Assembly: GCF_027744825.2 (NCBI RefSeq)
Contig: NC_071335.1
Coordinates: 15,194,501-15,258,500, forward strand
Origin: Synchiropus splendidus
Taxonomy: Eukaryota; Chordata; Actinopteri; Syngnathiformes; Callionymidae
DNA: 64,000 nt
Direction: 5' to 3'
Positions 25,001 to 38,230 of the stretch are shown here, one piece after another. Each line of letters begins with the position of its first letter. Positions within the stretch are counted from its first letter, which is position 1. The position numbers and the translations under genes are program-made. Below the pieces are notes generated by a model that was not told the DNA's origin, did no database searches, and was given only the letters and a program-made list of their open reading frames with translations.

Positions 25001-28000
25001 TTACATAACTAAAATGTATGTTACAAGTAGACCTATTATTAATAAATTCACACAGTTTTGGGTTTTTTTCAGAATATGTAGAACATTAGTGTGTTGCGAC
25101 TTCAATTAGGCACCATTTGTTCATAACAAACAGCTTGCCAGTCCAAACACAAGCCCAAATGGTCCACTCAGTCAGTCCATTGAGCCTCGCAGGAGGAAGC
25201 AACAAATTAGCGGAAGAATTCCAGCCCGGCCACAGAACCGTCTTGCACTAAATATCCCACAACATCCACACTCGGCACCTTCACAGTCACAGCTGTAAAT
25301 CCTCCCTCATAATACATGCGAACAGCAGATAAACGTCTTGAGTCTTTGTAAGGAGTCGACAATCGTCGACAGTCGACAGCAAACCAACCTTCAGTGGAAG
25401 TCCCGGCTAAATCCCAACGGGTGAGGCTTGACCTCTGCTCAGGAGCCGAGGCTGTCGCGAGACGCAGCAGTCTAAGAGCTCTAGCAGATGTACACTGACA
25501 TAACATAACCGCGAGTGGTCTTCACCCTACGTGAGTGACGCAGCGACCCTCTGTTATTAGGAGACAGGCAGTGGAGACACATGTGATGAAAAGCCACAAG
25601 TGGCTAGTGTGTGTGTGTGTGTGTGTGTGGGGACGGGGCCACATCGACACAAAGGGAGGACGTCAGTGTCGGACAAGGGAGGCCCTTTAGAGGGTTTGAT
25701 GACAAACAGGTCAAAAGAGAAGAAATAAAAGGCAAAATAAAATCTTCATAAAGTATGGATTTGAGGCGGAAAAATGACTTGTTTGAGTAGTTGTTATTTA
25801 TATTGTACTTGTAATGCAGTGAGTTCACTAACAAAACAAAGTGGATCTTCATTAGCATTTTAGTTTAGCCAGAATAGTGCAATATGGATGTGTGGCGGTA
25901 TTATTAAAACATATTTTAAGTCTTTTCTTTAAATAACGAAATTTGTAAAAATCAAATAAAAACAATGTCTAGTAAATAAATAAACCGCTTCACAGAGGAA
26001 ATCTCAATTAAAGCATTTCTCTGGATACACCGATGAACTGACTCACAGACAAATCATTGTGAGAGCTTAACAACGATTATGTTAGTATCACTTACCAGTG
26101 AGAAAAAGGAACGGTCCATCGAAAAACAAAAACACTGTCCAAATTCTGAAATCCTTATAAATGTACTAACAAACATGGCAACACGCATCTGCAAGCATCA
26201 AATGTTATTTAAAATTGGAAACTCTTAACAGTCATTTCGCTGATCCTCAACACGACTGAGTAAGCGTGGTCAGGAAGGAGTTTTCAGAAAAGCGAACGTT
26301 GAAGAAGGCAGACTGAGACCTAAGAGATCTATTAAAATAAACTTTGTATTGTGACCCACTAGGATCCAACAACATTTCAAAAGCCCTTAAAATGAGCTGG
26401 ATATTTCATTATTTAATTTATACCATGAATTTACATTTATGAGTCAATAGTAGCTTCATCGGGCAATAAGTGTGAGGACAACTGCACCATGTCTCATCTG
26501 TGTCAATAGGTTTATTGTTTTTATGTTTAAGTTTTTATTTTTGACACTTTTTATCTAACTCAAATTGATCTCGAATACATTAAGCAAACAATAGTGATAG
26601 ACAAATAGTTATAATCATCAACATGCTGAGGACTGCTTGTGTTTCGTGTTCTGTTTTTAAATGATCTTAACTAGTCAATTAATAGTTGCGGCGTATGTTC
26701 GTTGCCGCACCAGTAGGTGGTGCTATACTACCAAAGCTTGCACGGAGCAGGTCAGGGATTTAAAATCTACCGTTTGAGGCCGCTGCACACTTACTGCTCA
26801 AGTGTTCCTTCATGGAACTGAGACAATTTAAACTCCGGGTATTTTTTTTCTCGTCACATTCATATGATGAGAGAGAAAGCGCAGAGTTGGTCATTTAATA
26901 TTTAATTTTCTCTTCCATAATTCTCTTTTTCAACATGGCGGTCACAGAACTTATCCAACAAACCTATGAGCGACCGCGTCATGTGAGGGTGAGGAGCAGA
27001 GTCAGGTTGTCTTGCACCACATTTGGCCCAGTCACAACAGGAGTTTGAAGGCTCTTTCTGATTTACGGGACTCTGATGGGGCGAGGTATCTGCGCCTCTA
27101 AGAAATAGTTTCTGTCCCCTGACGACCCCCATCAGGCTGGCGCTACTTGTCACGGGAATAATTTTGATTCATGGGTACATCTGATGATGCTTGTAAAGTT
27201 GCATGGTTTATGCAGGGGATCAGTCACAATGTTTTATGGGGCCATCAAACGATAACCTTTGGTCTGCAGGGTTATGAGACGCTGAGAGAAGTGAATCTAG
27301 CACAGAGTGACTCCCAGAATGAAAATGATAACTCCCAACAAGAGCAATGACAAACATCTCTCCAACAAAATGAAATGTATGATAAATCAACTTCATAAAC
27401 TGTTTCAACAAAGTCCATAAAAATAAATGAAAGACACAGTTCACATAAGTTAGAGGTCGATGACGATAAATGGTTGTTCAAATTCAAATTGTAAGATACT
27501 GAAATGAGGCCAAGTAATAACCTCAAAGCTGTTTTAATATAATATTGTAGTTGAAGAAACGCTGATTCATTTCTAAGATTGGCTCCTGTGAGGCCGCATA
27601 ATACAACAAGGTGAAAATATAGAAGACATTTTATATTATTTCAAATAGACGAATGGCATGGCATCATTTACAGTTGTGACACAGCGTCGCTCTTTGTGCC
27701 AGCGGTGTAAAAGATCTCAAACATTTTGTGATTTCACCGACCATGTATGCCATTCCCTGCCCCCTGCAGGTTGAAGTGACCCTCACCCCCGCACCATGTG
27801 AATGGTATAATCCTGGATGCTGGGGTCAACGAAAAACACGCAGGTCAAATGAAACTTCTGACTTGACAGCTGCCTTCCAACTGTGGAACTTAAAGAGCAT
27901 TCCAACAAATTCTTCCACGATTAGAGAAACTGCAATGGGTCTTCAGAGAAGTGCTGACCCAGGAGCCGAAGCCGGACGGCAGACTGACACCTGTTGAACG

Positions 28001-31000
28001 GAATTCTGAAAGATTGATATGTGAATTATTCTGAATAGTTTAATGTAAACAAACAACCTTAATATCAGCGTAGTAATATGACCGTATTCAACTGGTGAAT
28101 TACTGTCTTCACTGCAATGCTTCACAGGAGTGAGTACAATATATAGCAGTGGCAGGTTTAACAGCTTATATGCACAGCAACAGAGAATGTCTTCATTTGG
28201 AGTTTCTAGTCTCGTGTTTAGGCTCCGTCAAGTGATATTACAGTCCACAAGTGCAACAAATAACAGTGACAGAAGGTTAAGTGGAAGCGATTGAACGACC
28301 CGAGTAAATCAAGATAATGATCAAGTATCAATAAAGGACTGCTTCCTCATGGCACACAGTCGGTCCAGAGTCTTCAATACAGTCATGTATTGTATTGTAT
28401 TAGGTCAAAACCAACTTGGGACAAACTTTATTTAAAGCGGCAAACCTGACTTGTCTATATCTTTAAAGTGCTTATTAAAGTGGAACTCCTATCTCATGAA
28501 GTAAGTGTGTGTTTAAGTTAACCCTCAGAAATAGTCTGGCCACATGACATTCGATTTCGAGAACATCTGCCGCCACAACCTCAGGAAGCACATGAACTGC
28601 AAATTGGCAGGTCTCCAGCGTGCTGTTCTGCACAGCACAGATATTCTATCTGTTCAAAAAAATGACTGTCACCTAGGCTCTCAATTGCTAACAAATATTC
28701 AAAGAAACATTGTTGCTCGAACTTTACATGACAAAATGAGTACAAAGTCAGACTACATTGTTCAGAATAGAGACTTTTCAGGTTTTTATCACATTGATCA
28801 CAAGATGAATTAATGAGTTTACACTTCCTCAAGTCTAAACTGGCATGGACAGAGAATAGAAAACAAAATATTACCAAAGAAAATGAATGTGGGTCTCTGT
28901 CATGCATTTGTTTCCCCTCATCGTCTGTTTTTTTTTTCTTTGTTTTGAGCACAGTCACCCTCACACACGTAATCCTTGACATTCTGGAACTGATCCTCAA
29001 CACGACTGAGCAAGCGTGGTCAGGAAGGAGTTTTCAGAAAAGCGAACGTGGAAGAAGGCAGACTGAGACCAAAGAGATCTATTAAAATAAATAATAAATA
29101 AAATTAAAATTTTTTTTACGATTTATACCATGAATTTACATTTATGAGTCAATACCAGCTTCATCGGGCGATAAGTGTCACCCCAAAACCACCAATGGAA
29201 CTTGGAGTTGCCGACAAATCTGTTCATTTTTTTAACAGTGACAAAGCACAGAGAATCAATATGGACTCCACACAGAAAGGAAGGCATAGTTGACTAAGTT
29301 CATACTTGTGCCATACCTGAGGTCATCAATACTAAATTGAACAATCATTCTCTTCTTTATGGGCTCTGGAGTGTTGTGACACGAGGTGTGCGAAAAGCCT
29401 CCAGTTCCTTCTAACTAAGTGCTGAGAGCCAAATGTCTCGATACAGCTTACTAAGATAACAGACAAAGTTGCATTCAGCATTATTTGGGAAGTCAGATGT
29501 TCTGCTGGCAAAAAGAGCGATGGCAACCACACAGATGGCACAGATATTTTCAACCAAAGTTTTAGGCCACAAGTAAAAATAACAAAGTGGTCGGTGGCAA
29601 TGATATATAAAGACAAAACCTGATACAGCGAAAACTTCAGCACACTGAAAACATGTCATGTCTGGAGAATGAATGTTAGCTTTGACAACTGACTCTTAAC
29701 AGCCATATTTCCCTGCTGCCCTGAAATACTTATTTATAGATTTTGCTGCGCCGTAGACAGATAATTTCTTTTTCACCGGCCTCTGTTGAGGAGTCCACTA
29801 TCAAAATCATAAACAAGATTCCGATGGATTACATGGTTTCCCAGACAAACACAGCAAAGAGCTTGGACCATTTTTCAAAGGAGAGTTTTCAGTCAAGATT
29901 AGAGTGCAGTTAAAGTCTTCCCTAACTGTGGTCAGCAACATCAGAGCTATATTAGTACAGAAGGTGACGTCGCCCCATTTCCCACAACCCCTCCCTCAGT
30001 CCATCCATCCTTCCTCACATTTCACACTTTCTCTCTGTTCTTACCTCACTCCCACTCTGCTTCGTCTCTGTCCAAATCAAGCGAAGCATTTTACCATCTG
30101 TCACAGCTCTCGTGCTCACTGATAGCAGTCACACCCCGCGACATCGTCCCTCTTTAACCTCCCAGCCAATAGAAGGTCTGGTTCCACCTCACCTCCCCAT
30201 CATTGTTTAAATTTCAGCCGTGCATTGGAGGCAATTTTAGAGAGACTAACATTGCTAGAAGTCAACGGAACGGCAAGTTGTTGAGCCAAATACATGAAAC
30301 ATGGAAACAGACTTATTATCGTATGACACCAAACAAAAATCTATTTAAGTTAGCAGTTTTGCAGCAGGACTTCCAGTTCAACATGGTACACAGTTCTCTC
30401 TTTACACCGGACATACCAACTGTGACAATAAGTATAATCTTACAAACCTGAGATAATACATGTTCTGTCTATCTGAATGATAGTGCTGCATTTATAAGCC
30501 CCATGTTTAAGGCTGGCTGTGAACAACTTCTTAGCCTATATCATTGATTATGCCACCATGAATGGTTGTCTTGGAAACACAAGAGGAACAATGAGGGAAC
30601 ATATGAACATCAAATGTTTAGAAAAAAATACATATAATCTAGAAACCTTGCATTTGTCCTTCGCCCTGTAATATTTTCTCAAAAGCTTGAAAAATGTCGG
30701 TCATTTCTATTTCGATCTCTCAACATTTTATCACTGTGGTAGTTGTTTGTTTTAAGAGATTACACTGGCTTAAGCTTCAATTTGTGGATAGTGTCCCCAT
30801 CATTCCATTATCTTATTAATCCCTATTGAAGCTTGTCTAAGTTGGTCAATGAATGACTTCATGGAAATGTTGACTATGTGACACACTTCTAAATGTGAAA
30901 GAGCTTACCATCATTTCGCCTGAGGAAACTGGTTTTATTTTCTTAACCTTTATTTTACCTGCGTAGAGTACTCACTCTGGTTCTCTTGACTGTTCACGTG

Positions 31001-34000
31001 GACACACTGACACCTACGTTCTGGAGAGTGTTGCTCATCTCCACCTGGGAATTCTGCAGTCATCATCAAGGTCTTTTGGTGTTGAGGAGCTCAACAATCT
31101 GTTCTTTATATTTCTGTTCCAGCTAGCTGCCTAGTTGTTCAAAATATTGGAAGTGATTACTCAGCATATCTAAACATACTATTGAATGTTTCTTTGGAGG
31201 GTCGGGGGAGAGTTTATATAGCCCTGCTTTAGATCAACACAGATCATTTCACATCCCTTTCCTCGACACATGAAAAAGAATTCCGGCCAGATGGTCCAGC
31301 ACTTCTCCCGTCAGGAGGCATCCCAGGCTGCTATAATCATTAACACTAATTCGTCTTCACCAAAAAGGTGCGAGCTACTTCCCCACAGCTGCTTCAGGAC
31401 TCTAAAGTGACAGGGATTTCAAGTGAAAGTTGGAAGTCCAACTCAAGTGAAAGTGAGAAACTTTAGTCAGCAGCCACGTCCCACTGTTCACAGTAATGAA
31501 TGCAGACTCATTTATAGTTTGTTGGAACTCATATTTCCACCAGCAGCGAGTACAATTATGAACCATTAGAAATAATACTGATGGATCACGTCCAACTTTT
31601 GTCAACAGTACAGTTCAGCACATGATCATTGATACGCACATTTATTCACGGTGTATTAGACAGATAACAGACGCCTGCAAGAATTAATCTTCCACATCTG
31701 TCAATGACCATTAAAACAGATTTGCAGCATCTAAAGTTACACACAGAGATAAACAGTGGATATGACTGTATGACTGTAGTGTGATCTATTAAAGCGCTTG
31801 TCTGGCATCAACTGACAATGTCAGAAGAGCTTTTTCAACGTTTTCTTCAGTTGAATTATGCCTTATGGCGGTAGAGCAACCAATAAAGTGAGACACGTTT
31901 CGCTGGAGCCACTCAAATGAGTAATGTGACTTGTCGTAATGTCGAGAGGATTCTAGACATAGACTGTGCCAGTGGAGATTGGAGAAATAGTGAACTCTTG
32001 ATGGGTTGGAACAAAATCGGGCAGTGACCCCAGTAAGTTCTGCAAGATAGTTGCCCTTTAAGAGGGAGATAGCTCATCAATATAGCTACAGGCTGCTACA
32101 AATAAAAACCACTTGCATCAGCATCAATGCCACAAATAGGATTAAAATATGAAGGCAGAAAGATTGTTGCTCGGTGAGTTGTTGCTCACAAAAAGTGCAA
32201 CCAGCACTTCATATGTTATCTTTAACATCTTTTGCCGCAGTTCTGAGGTTGCACTAGTTGCATCTTTCCCCTTTATTTATTTATTCACGCAAATATTCTT
32301 TACATTTAAACAGCTAAATAAACTGAGATGAAAGTCAAGAGAGAGTAGAGACAGTATGTAGTGTATTTAAATAAATAAGTGAATGTGTTGTACGACATTA
32401 AGCAATTAAATTCATTCACAATTGAAGCTTCAGTCGACAAAAAGAGTTATTGTGAGATTTAAAAAAAAGAATAGGATCAAGTTCTCAGTGAGTGATAGAA
32501 TTACTCAAAGACTTTTCGAAGACAAGGAAATACTAAATTAAAAAAAACAATATGTCTGCAAAAGTTGAGTCTTCCTAATTAATGCAGTGAAACAATTTTA
32601 ACAAGTGTTGATATACCTGTCAACAGACATCAAGGGTTATTGAAAAGTACATTTTTTCAGAGAATGGTTGTTCATCAGAATGAATACAAATAAATAATTG
32701 GCAGACAAGACACACAGACAAGACTGTTGATGACTGCGAGCTGGAGGTAACCAATAAATCCACATGCTGCTGCCGAGCAGGAACAACACTGCCTTCTATT
32801 TTCACGCTCATGACTCAGTGACAGCTGGGACGCTGCAGATACACAAAAGCATGAATGTGCCTTTGTTTTAAGACAAACATTGTCTCTGCAGATTAAAGTT
32901 ATGACTGTACGATTGACACCATTCTTCTTCATACGCGCATCTAGAGCTAGACCCCATGTGCTGCCCTCCCTGAGGTCCAATAGATCAGCAGCAAAGTTAA
33001 TCAGTAGGAAATGCACTGAAAGCGTTTAGCACTGCGCTGACAAACAGAAAACCTCCAGGCGCTCCAGAAGGTATTTTGGTTGGAGCAGCATGTCTGATTC
33101 TAATCTGTTTCACAAACTGTCACAGCATGAAGACACCCGTCTAACATCCCCTCCTTCTGTTTATTTACACAGCCCCCTGTCACTGCTGCTTTAGCTGTGA
33201 CCCCCGCGCTCTGTCCAGCCGTGACACCCCTGATAGTGGCATAAGAGGTTGATAGCAGCTGCCAAAAATAAAGGAAGCAGTTGTCCTCTCCTTGAGTCCA
33301 GAATCCTACGAGGTTGGAAGCTTAGATTCATTTTGTTAAATGTATATGCACGCATTATCTGGCAGCGGAAAATCAATGATGACGCACTTCTGCCACAATC
33401 AAATAGACGTATTGCTTAAGGTCCCTAATGACAGACGTAGGACTGAGTCATTTCAGACAAAGGAGTACGTGAATGAATCATAATGTAAATGCTTTTCACT
33501 AAAACACAATGGTGAAACTCAAGTAGAGTAGGCAAGTAAGAAAGATGCTGCGGGAACTAAGCCTCACTACAAACAGACTTGGCCTTTACCCAAGCACATT
33601 TTACGCACGTAACATGATTTTACACATAAAAATGGTCTTGTAAATTATATATACCTTCAAATGAATTTGTAATGGATTATATTTATTAATACAATGAGTG
33701 ACGGGTGAAAGCGTTGCTATACATTTTACATAACACATTGTCAACAAGTTGAGAATCATAGTGCAGTTGATATATTTAGTTCAGTAAAACTTGACTGCAA
33801 TGGTGAGGAACCAGTATGGCACTTCAGCAACTGCTGGCTAATTCTATTTTTTCCATGGAAAGTAAGGGACAAACACATTTATACACTGCCACTCACTCTG
33901 AGCAATTGATGGGGCAGTGACTAAAAAAATCTTCTCCTCAGAGAGCGCCGTCGCCATGCTCAAATTGAATTAATCGATTTGGCAGCCACATTTTGACTGA

Positions 34001-37000
34001 AGAACTAGCCAGCGAGTAACAAGATAGCAAAAGTGTAAACTAAAAGTCACGATATAATGTGCTAATGCAAGTGCATGCCAGTTCAAGCTAGAAGAAAATG
34101 CTGTCTGTTGAGAGATGACTGAATCCGAGGGCAGGTCTCCTGAGACTGCCTCTTCCTGCAGTCATGGTTTTGTGCTTACATGTAGTGATACTGTAAATCT
34201 GGTCAAACATTCTGTTGAATTCCACTCGTGTGAAATCTCAGACGCAAGCATAACACATATTTCGAGCTAAGAGAGATGCAGATGTACAGTTTGTGAAATG
34301 GCAGCTGCAATGTTTCAGCAATGAAGAAATGTGAACACCACCCTGGGGATTGAAGCTCATACTGCTGTACAATCTCCACAGCGTCATCATCATTTATTGC
34401 ACCATTTCTGTACTGAAAAGTGACAACTTCATCCAGCTTCTGAACTGTCAACAAGGCTGCGGCAGACATCTAACATTTCTGTTCATAAACACAGGCATGC
34501 ACTTCAAAATCTGTTGAGTTTTAAGGTGAAAGCTTAACACCAAATGCCATTCGCGGAGCACTTGTGAATGGCACCTCGTCCCTGATGTTGTCATCTCATA
34601 ACCCTGGCAAGAATTTTCGAGAACGTGTGATAGTGACCACGCAGCTCCACTGCATTCGTAGGGAGAAAACAAACAGGAATGAGGGACGTCAGCAACATGA
34701 TCCTCAGCCCCCGCCATATAATACGTCTAACTATAACTTAATGTTGCCACAAATCATCACGCTTTTCCACAGTGACACTTACTGCCACATACGGTCACGA
34801 TCAAACAACCATTAGCAATTCGGAATACAAATTGTTCACCCCAGAAACAATTGTATTACTTATTATTATACATTAATTATTTAGAACAAAATTACTACTG
34901 TAAGTACAAAAAAGCATATAAAATACATATAAAATACATACTCATGAAGGTCCAAACTTTAAATTGTTACATTTTCAATTTATTACTTTATTAATAATTT
35001 ATGAGAGCAACTGTAACCACCAGAAATGAAACAGAAACTAATAATAAATATCAATAAACTTTCCTTTAATAGACAATACACCCTAAAATAAAATGGATTT
35101 ATATTAACAACTGTGTTGGAATAATAAAAGCAAAGATCATTATCTTTTATGGGTGTTTATTCAGTGATAATGGATAAATGTTCAATAACAAAAAATAGAT
35201 AAATCAACCAGTTCAACATTCTATTTGTATTTGGTGATTTAATAACTTCACACCACAATTTGAAACAGAGAGAGGAAAGTCAACACTCGACTGGTTCTTA
35301 GCACACAGTCCATTACAACGCATTGGACATCTTAGCACATGATACAGTCATCAGAAGACTTGACACAGCATTATTGAATTAATAACGCTAAAGCCTTCAC
35401 CAGCTGACAGTCACAGATTTGGAAAGGAGTCAATGGAGACCAGATACTTAACAATGCCGGAGCAAAGGAGCACACAAAGTGAATTATCACCACAGAGGTG
35501 TGGTTCTGAAGTTGACCCCCACTTTCTGCTTTTACATGGCACAAAAAGCGGTCGGAGCATCTGTGTTATTATGGACCTATACATAGCAAGATTCAAGCTC
35601 AGAGGGCAGACTGGCTCATCCTTCCAGTGACAGTGAAAGAATTCTTGTTATAACTCGATAATCACCAGCAGTGTACTTTGACTTAAGAGCCAAACAACTG
35701 TCAAATACCACATTTAAAAAGGGATTTAAATATAACCTATGTTGAGAAATTCCTTCTTTTGCCTTAATGGATGTTTAAAAGAAAATGTTTGAACACAATT
35801 ATGACAGATTATCACAAGGAAGGAATGCATATTCGATCGCTAACACAATGTCATTGATGTCACCAGAAAACTTTGAGACAAGCCTTCATATAAACAAATT
35901 TTTATCTGATCTGAGGAAAATTATTTTGATCCATACAGCCAGTGCTGAGTGCAATGTTTGTGGATATGTCCACAGCGCTGTAAAGATGATTTAACATTAC
36001 GGTTACACTATGCGTGCACACACCCACAAACAACATACAGTACAAGATCATGTAAGGAGATGCCAACATGACCGTGGTAACTATTAGCCATAGGTGACCT
36101 TTGGCCTGTGCCACGCAACTGTCAGCCATTTAACATCAAGCTTCAACACAGTTGTTTCCCCATGTCAACGGGGCAGTGGACATGTGGTTCAGGTGGTAGG
36201 TCTGGAGATGTATTTATTTCATTTATACGGTGCACAATATACATGCATATGATGCAGAAAAGTTTCAAAAACGTTTTACCAATTAAATTTAACAAAACTT
36301 TTTTTTTAACAATTAAGTAACTTAATTCACAATTGTATGCTATGTCACAAAACTTTTCTCAAAGTGATTGTTTGTGTTTATAAATAAGGTCTCACTTTAG
36401 TTTAGGGACCATATATTAACAAAAAACAAAATACAGATTCCTATGTACATATTCATATACATTCACTAGCTATCAATAGGATGACATTAGCCATTAATAT
36501 TATAAATAAATAAAAAATACCTCACAAGGAATCTCAATATCAGTATGAATATTTACAAATACATCAGAACTACTGAAGTCACAGAGTAAATATACTTTTC
36601 TTTGTTTGGTTGAATAGATAAGTAAATTATCATAACAGCATAACAGGTAAATGACAAGGCAACACATTTCAGCATTGAACTTGAGCCCTCGATAATTTCC
36701 TGACCCCTGGTGTTGCCTTGCATTATTACATATTAATTTATGCCTAGAAAATAATCATGCAGGCATTTGATAAAAACTCAATTATAACTAAACCTGCCTT
36801 TCAGTTGACAATAATCACGACTGTACTGTTGTCCAAAGAATGCCAAATGAAAATGTGTCACATTACATACAATGGTAAAAGCATTTTGAAAAAAAAAAAA
36901 AGCTACAGTATTGACAAACAAATTCAACAGCATAAAGAGGCAGTAGACAACAGAACTGAATTACCTTTCCCGAGACATTCTCTCTGGCCTATGTATTAGA

Positions 37001-38096
37001 AGACGCTGCGCGGCGTAAAACAGGCTGTAAATTGTGATCAGACGCTGAACTGGTGTGAAGACTGAGCTATATTGAAGCCATGTGTGAAGTCTGGTAGGAA
37101 GTCAGGAGCAACTTTCTCCTGTGTGACACGCTGCCAGAGTGATATAGGGCCGGCAGGTGGATCGGGGGTAAGACGAGGAAAGTGAAACATGAAAAAGGTT
37201 AAAATAATGAGACAAACCATGTTAGCCATGCTCAGCCTATCCCTCCATCATAAATCTGTACACCCTTCCAAAGATAGTGTTCCACAAACAATTAGAAACC
37301 TTAGGATTGTTGAGCCTTGACATAACAGCTTCAGATTGTGTGTTGCGACAGAGAAATACATTAAACAGCTTACTTACAGTACTTAAGTTTACTTAAGTCA
37401 AGATAATTTGGTTACCAGTGTAAGTCCTATGTATTCCTTTATTTTATTTTACTTAAAAAAATTAAATGCATATTTAAATGTTATTTTTTTCTATTAAACA
37501 TCATCAATTGAATCATTAGAATGTATACATTAGGGTTGACGGAGGGAGCAAAGTTTCACATCTCAATATTCATGCCTAAAAGCTCAATACTGATTCAATA
37601 TGGCTATGGGTTTAGTGGTTGTTGTTTTTTGCATCAGCTGTGGATCAACCGCAAGCATGAAATGACATTGGAGTTTGTCTGGTTCAAGCAGGATATTGAA
37701 GATTTTGTGACATATATAATATATAATACAATTTCCATATCACGGTATAGATATGATAATGACATATCATTCAACCTTAGTATGAATATTTATTGTTTAA
37801 AATGGCTGGCAGTGAATTATTTAAATTGAATACACATGAATTATTTTGTTAAAAGTTGTCACACGCACATGACGTGCCTTCCTATATGAAATCCCTCCAC
37901 CACACGTGGTATAATAAAGATTTACATTCCTGCATCAACTGAAATCCGTGGAACAAATTGGTCATCCAGCCATCCAGCAGTAAACAACATGTGTGCAGTC
38001 AATAAACGTCCGACTCTGCGCAAATTCCTCTTACCTTTGAAAGAGTTCACTGCTTGTCTCTGATGGGGATCCACCATTTTGTCCTTTTCCAAGCAT
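8114..38096 (-). CDS. rbm20: RNA-binding motif protein 20, muscle splicing regulator
   Basis: RBM20 is a nuclear splicing repressor of striated muscle that controls titin and calcium-handling transcripts. Fourteen coding exons in transcript order: 38035-38096, 19352-20360, 19222-19286, 18450-18577, 18037-18137, 13422-13568, 12622-12753, 12458-12537, 11496-12141, 11336-11422, 10694-11258, 10334-10399, 8624-8745, 8114-8182. They total 3279 nt (1092 residues) and match the 14-exon human layout; human is longer (about 1227). Visible parts are a leucine/glutamine-rich region ([10 protein letters not shown]), a matrin-type zinc finger (C346, C349, H362, H368) split by an intron, an RRM from about 467 ([10 protein letters not shown]), an RS domain with the RSRSP core at 582-586, an acidic [10 protein letters not shown] block, and a C-terminal zinc finger (C1042, C1045, H1059, H1065). 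The start was chosen because it alone is in phase with exon 2 and has an in-frame upstream stop. Confidence 0.96.
8746..10333 (-). other. rbm20: RBM20 intron between exons 12 and 13
   Basis: A 1.6-kb intron with consensus GT-AG ends. It is AT-rich in its first kilobase and carries an old retroelement fragment at 9755-9870. No additional exon or RNA gene was recognised. Confidence 0.8.
9755..9870 (-). mobile_element. Degraded non-LTR retrotransposon (LINE) 3' fragment
   Basis: The + strand holds CCACAGCGGATCATCTTCC followed by CTCACCCTGTCCTCTGC, the antisense of the C-terminal coding end of a LINE family common in fish genomes. The minus-strand reading gives [15 protein letters not shown], typical of the ORF2 tail. 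The clade cannot be assigned by eye. It lies inside an RBM20 intron in the same orientation as the gene. Confidence 0.5.
13001..13032. repeat. (GTA)n microsatellite
   Basis: About ten perfect tandem GTA units in the RBM20 intron between exons 6 and 7. A clean, probably polymorphic marker with no visible coding role. Confidence 0.95.
13569..18036 (-). other. rbm20: RBM20 intron between exons 5 and 6 (4.5 kb)
   Basis: Bounded by a GTCAGG donor (minus) and a CAG acceptor next to the RRM-encoding exon. It has low-complexity T-rich stretches around 14040-14300 and scattered open frames with no recognisable protein similarity or splice support. No RNA gene or mobile element was recognised. Confidence 0.8.
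25607..25629. repeat. (GT)n microsatellite
   Basis: About eleven GT units at the edge of the CpG-rich segment in RBM20 intron 1. Confidence 0.95.
26240..26473 (+). repeat. Dispersed repeat element, copy A
   Basis: Two blocks (26240-26341 and 26416-26473) match copy B at 28990-29178 in the same order and orientation. The first block differs at only about 3 of 102 bases and the second at 3 of 58. The 74 bp between blocks is unrelated to the 29-bp spacer in copy B. No coding capacity, terminal repeat or target-site duplication was recognised. Confidence 0.8.
28990..29178 (+). repeat. Dispersed repeat element, copy B
   Basis: Partner of the element at 26240-26473, about 2.75 kb away in the same intron. 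The blocks are 28990-29091 and 29121-29178. The family is not recognised; a local duplication or a low-copy non-autonomous transposon would both fit. Confidence 0.8.
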
Positions 38097-38230
38097 TTTT
38101 CTTTAGCTTTGGGAACACTTCCTGTTCAGTCCGGCCGCTCATAAGTTAAGTTGAAGGCGAAGCGAACTCCCTAGCACCACCTAACTCACCCCTCCCTCGG
38201 AAATAAGTGCCACAAATCTGAAGCAAGCAG
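38097..38230 (-). promoter_or_regulatory. rbm20: RBM20 5' leader and probable promoter-proximal region
   Basis: The bases directly upstream of the RBM20 start codon are GC-richer than the surroundings. They contain an ETS-type ACAGGAAGTG (minus strand, 38116-38125) and a GGGAGGGGTG CACC-like element further up. No TATA box was seen. The transcription start is not defined, and an additional upstream non-coding exon is possible. Confidence 0.35.

Larger units (their letters stand above)
20361..38034 (-). other. rbm20: RBM20 intron 1 (17.7 kb)
   Basis: The largest intron in the window, with a GTAAGAGG donor and CAG acceptor. It holds a CpG-rich segment with an unexplained reading frame near 25190-25550, a GT microsatellite, and two copies of a dispersed element at 26240 and 28990. 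The rest is AT-rich non-coding DNA in which I recognise nothing. Its length and its position after a 62-nt first coding exon make it the likeliest place for RBM20 enhancers, but this is inference. Confidence 0.85.

Noticed and set aside
26902..27153. 83-residue minus-strand frame and a + strand frame starting [10 protein letters not shown]
   Set aside because: Neither matches a family I know, and composition and flanks give no exon signals.
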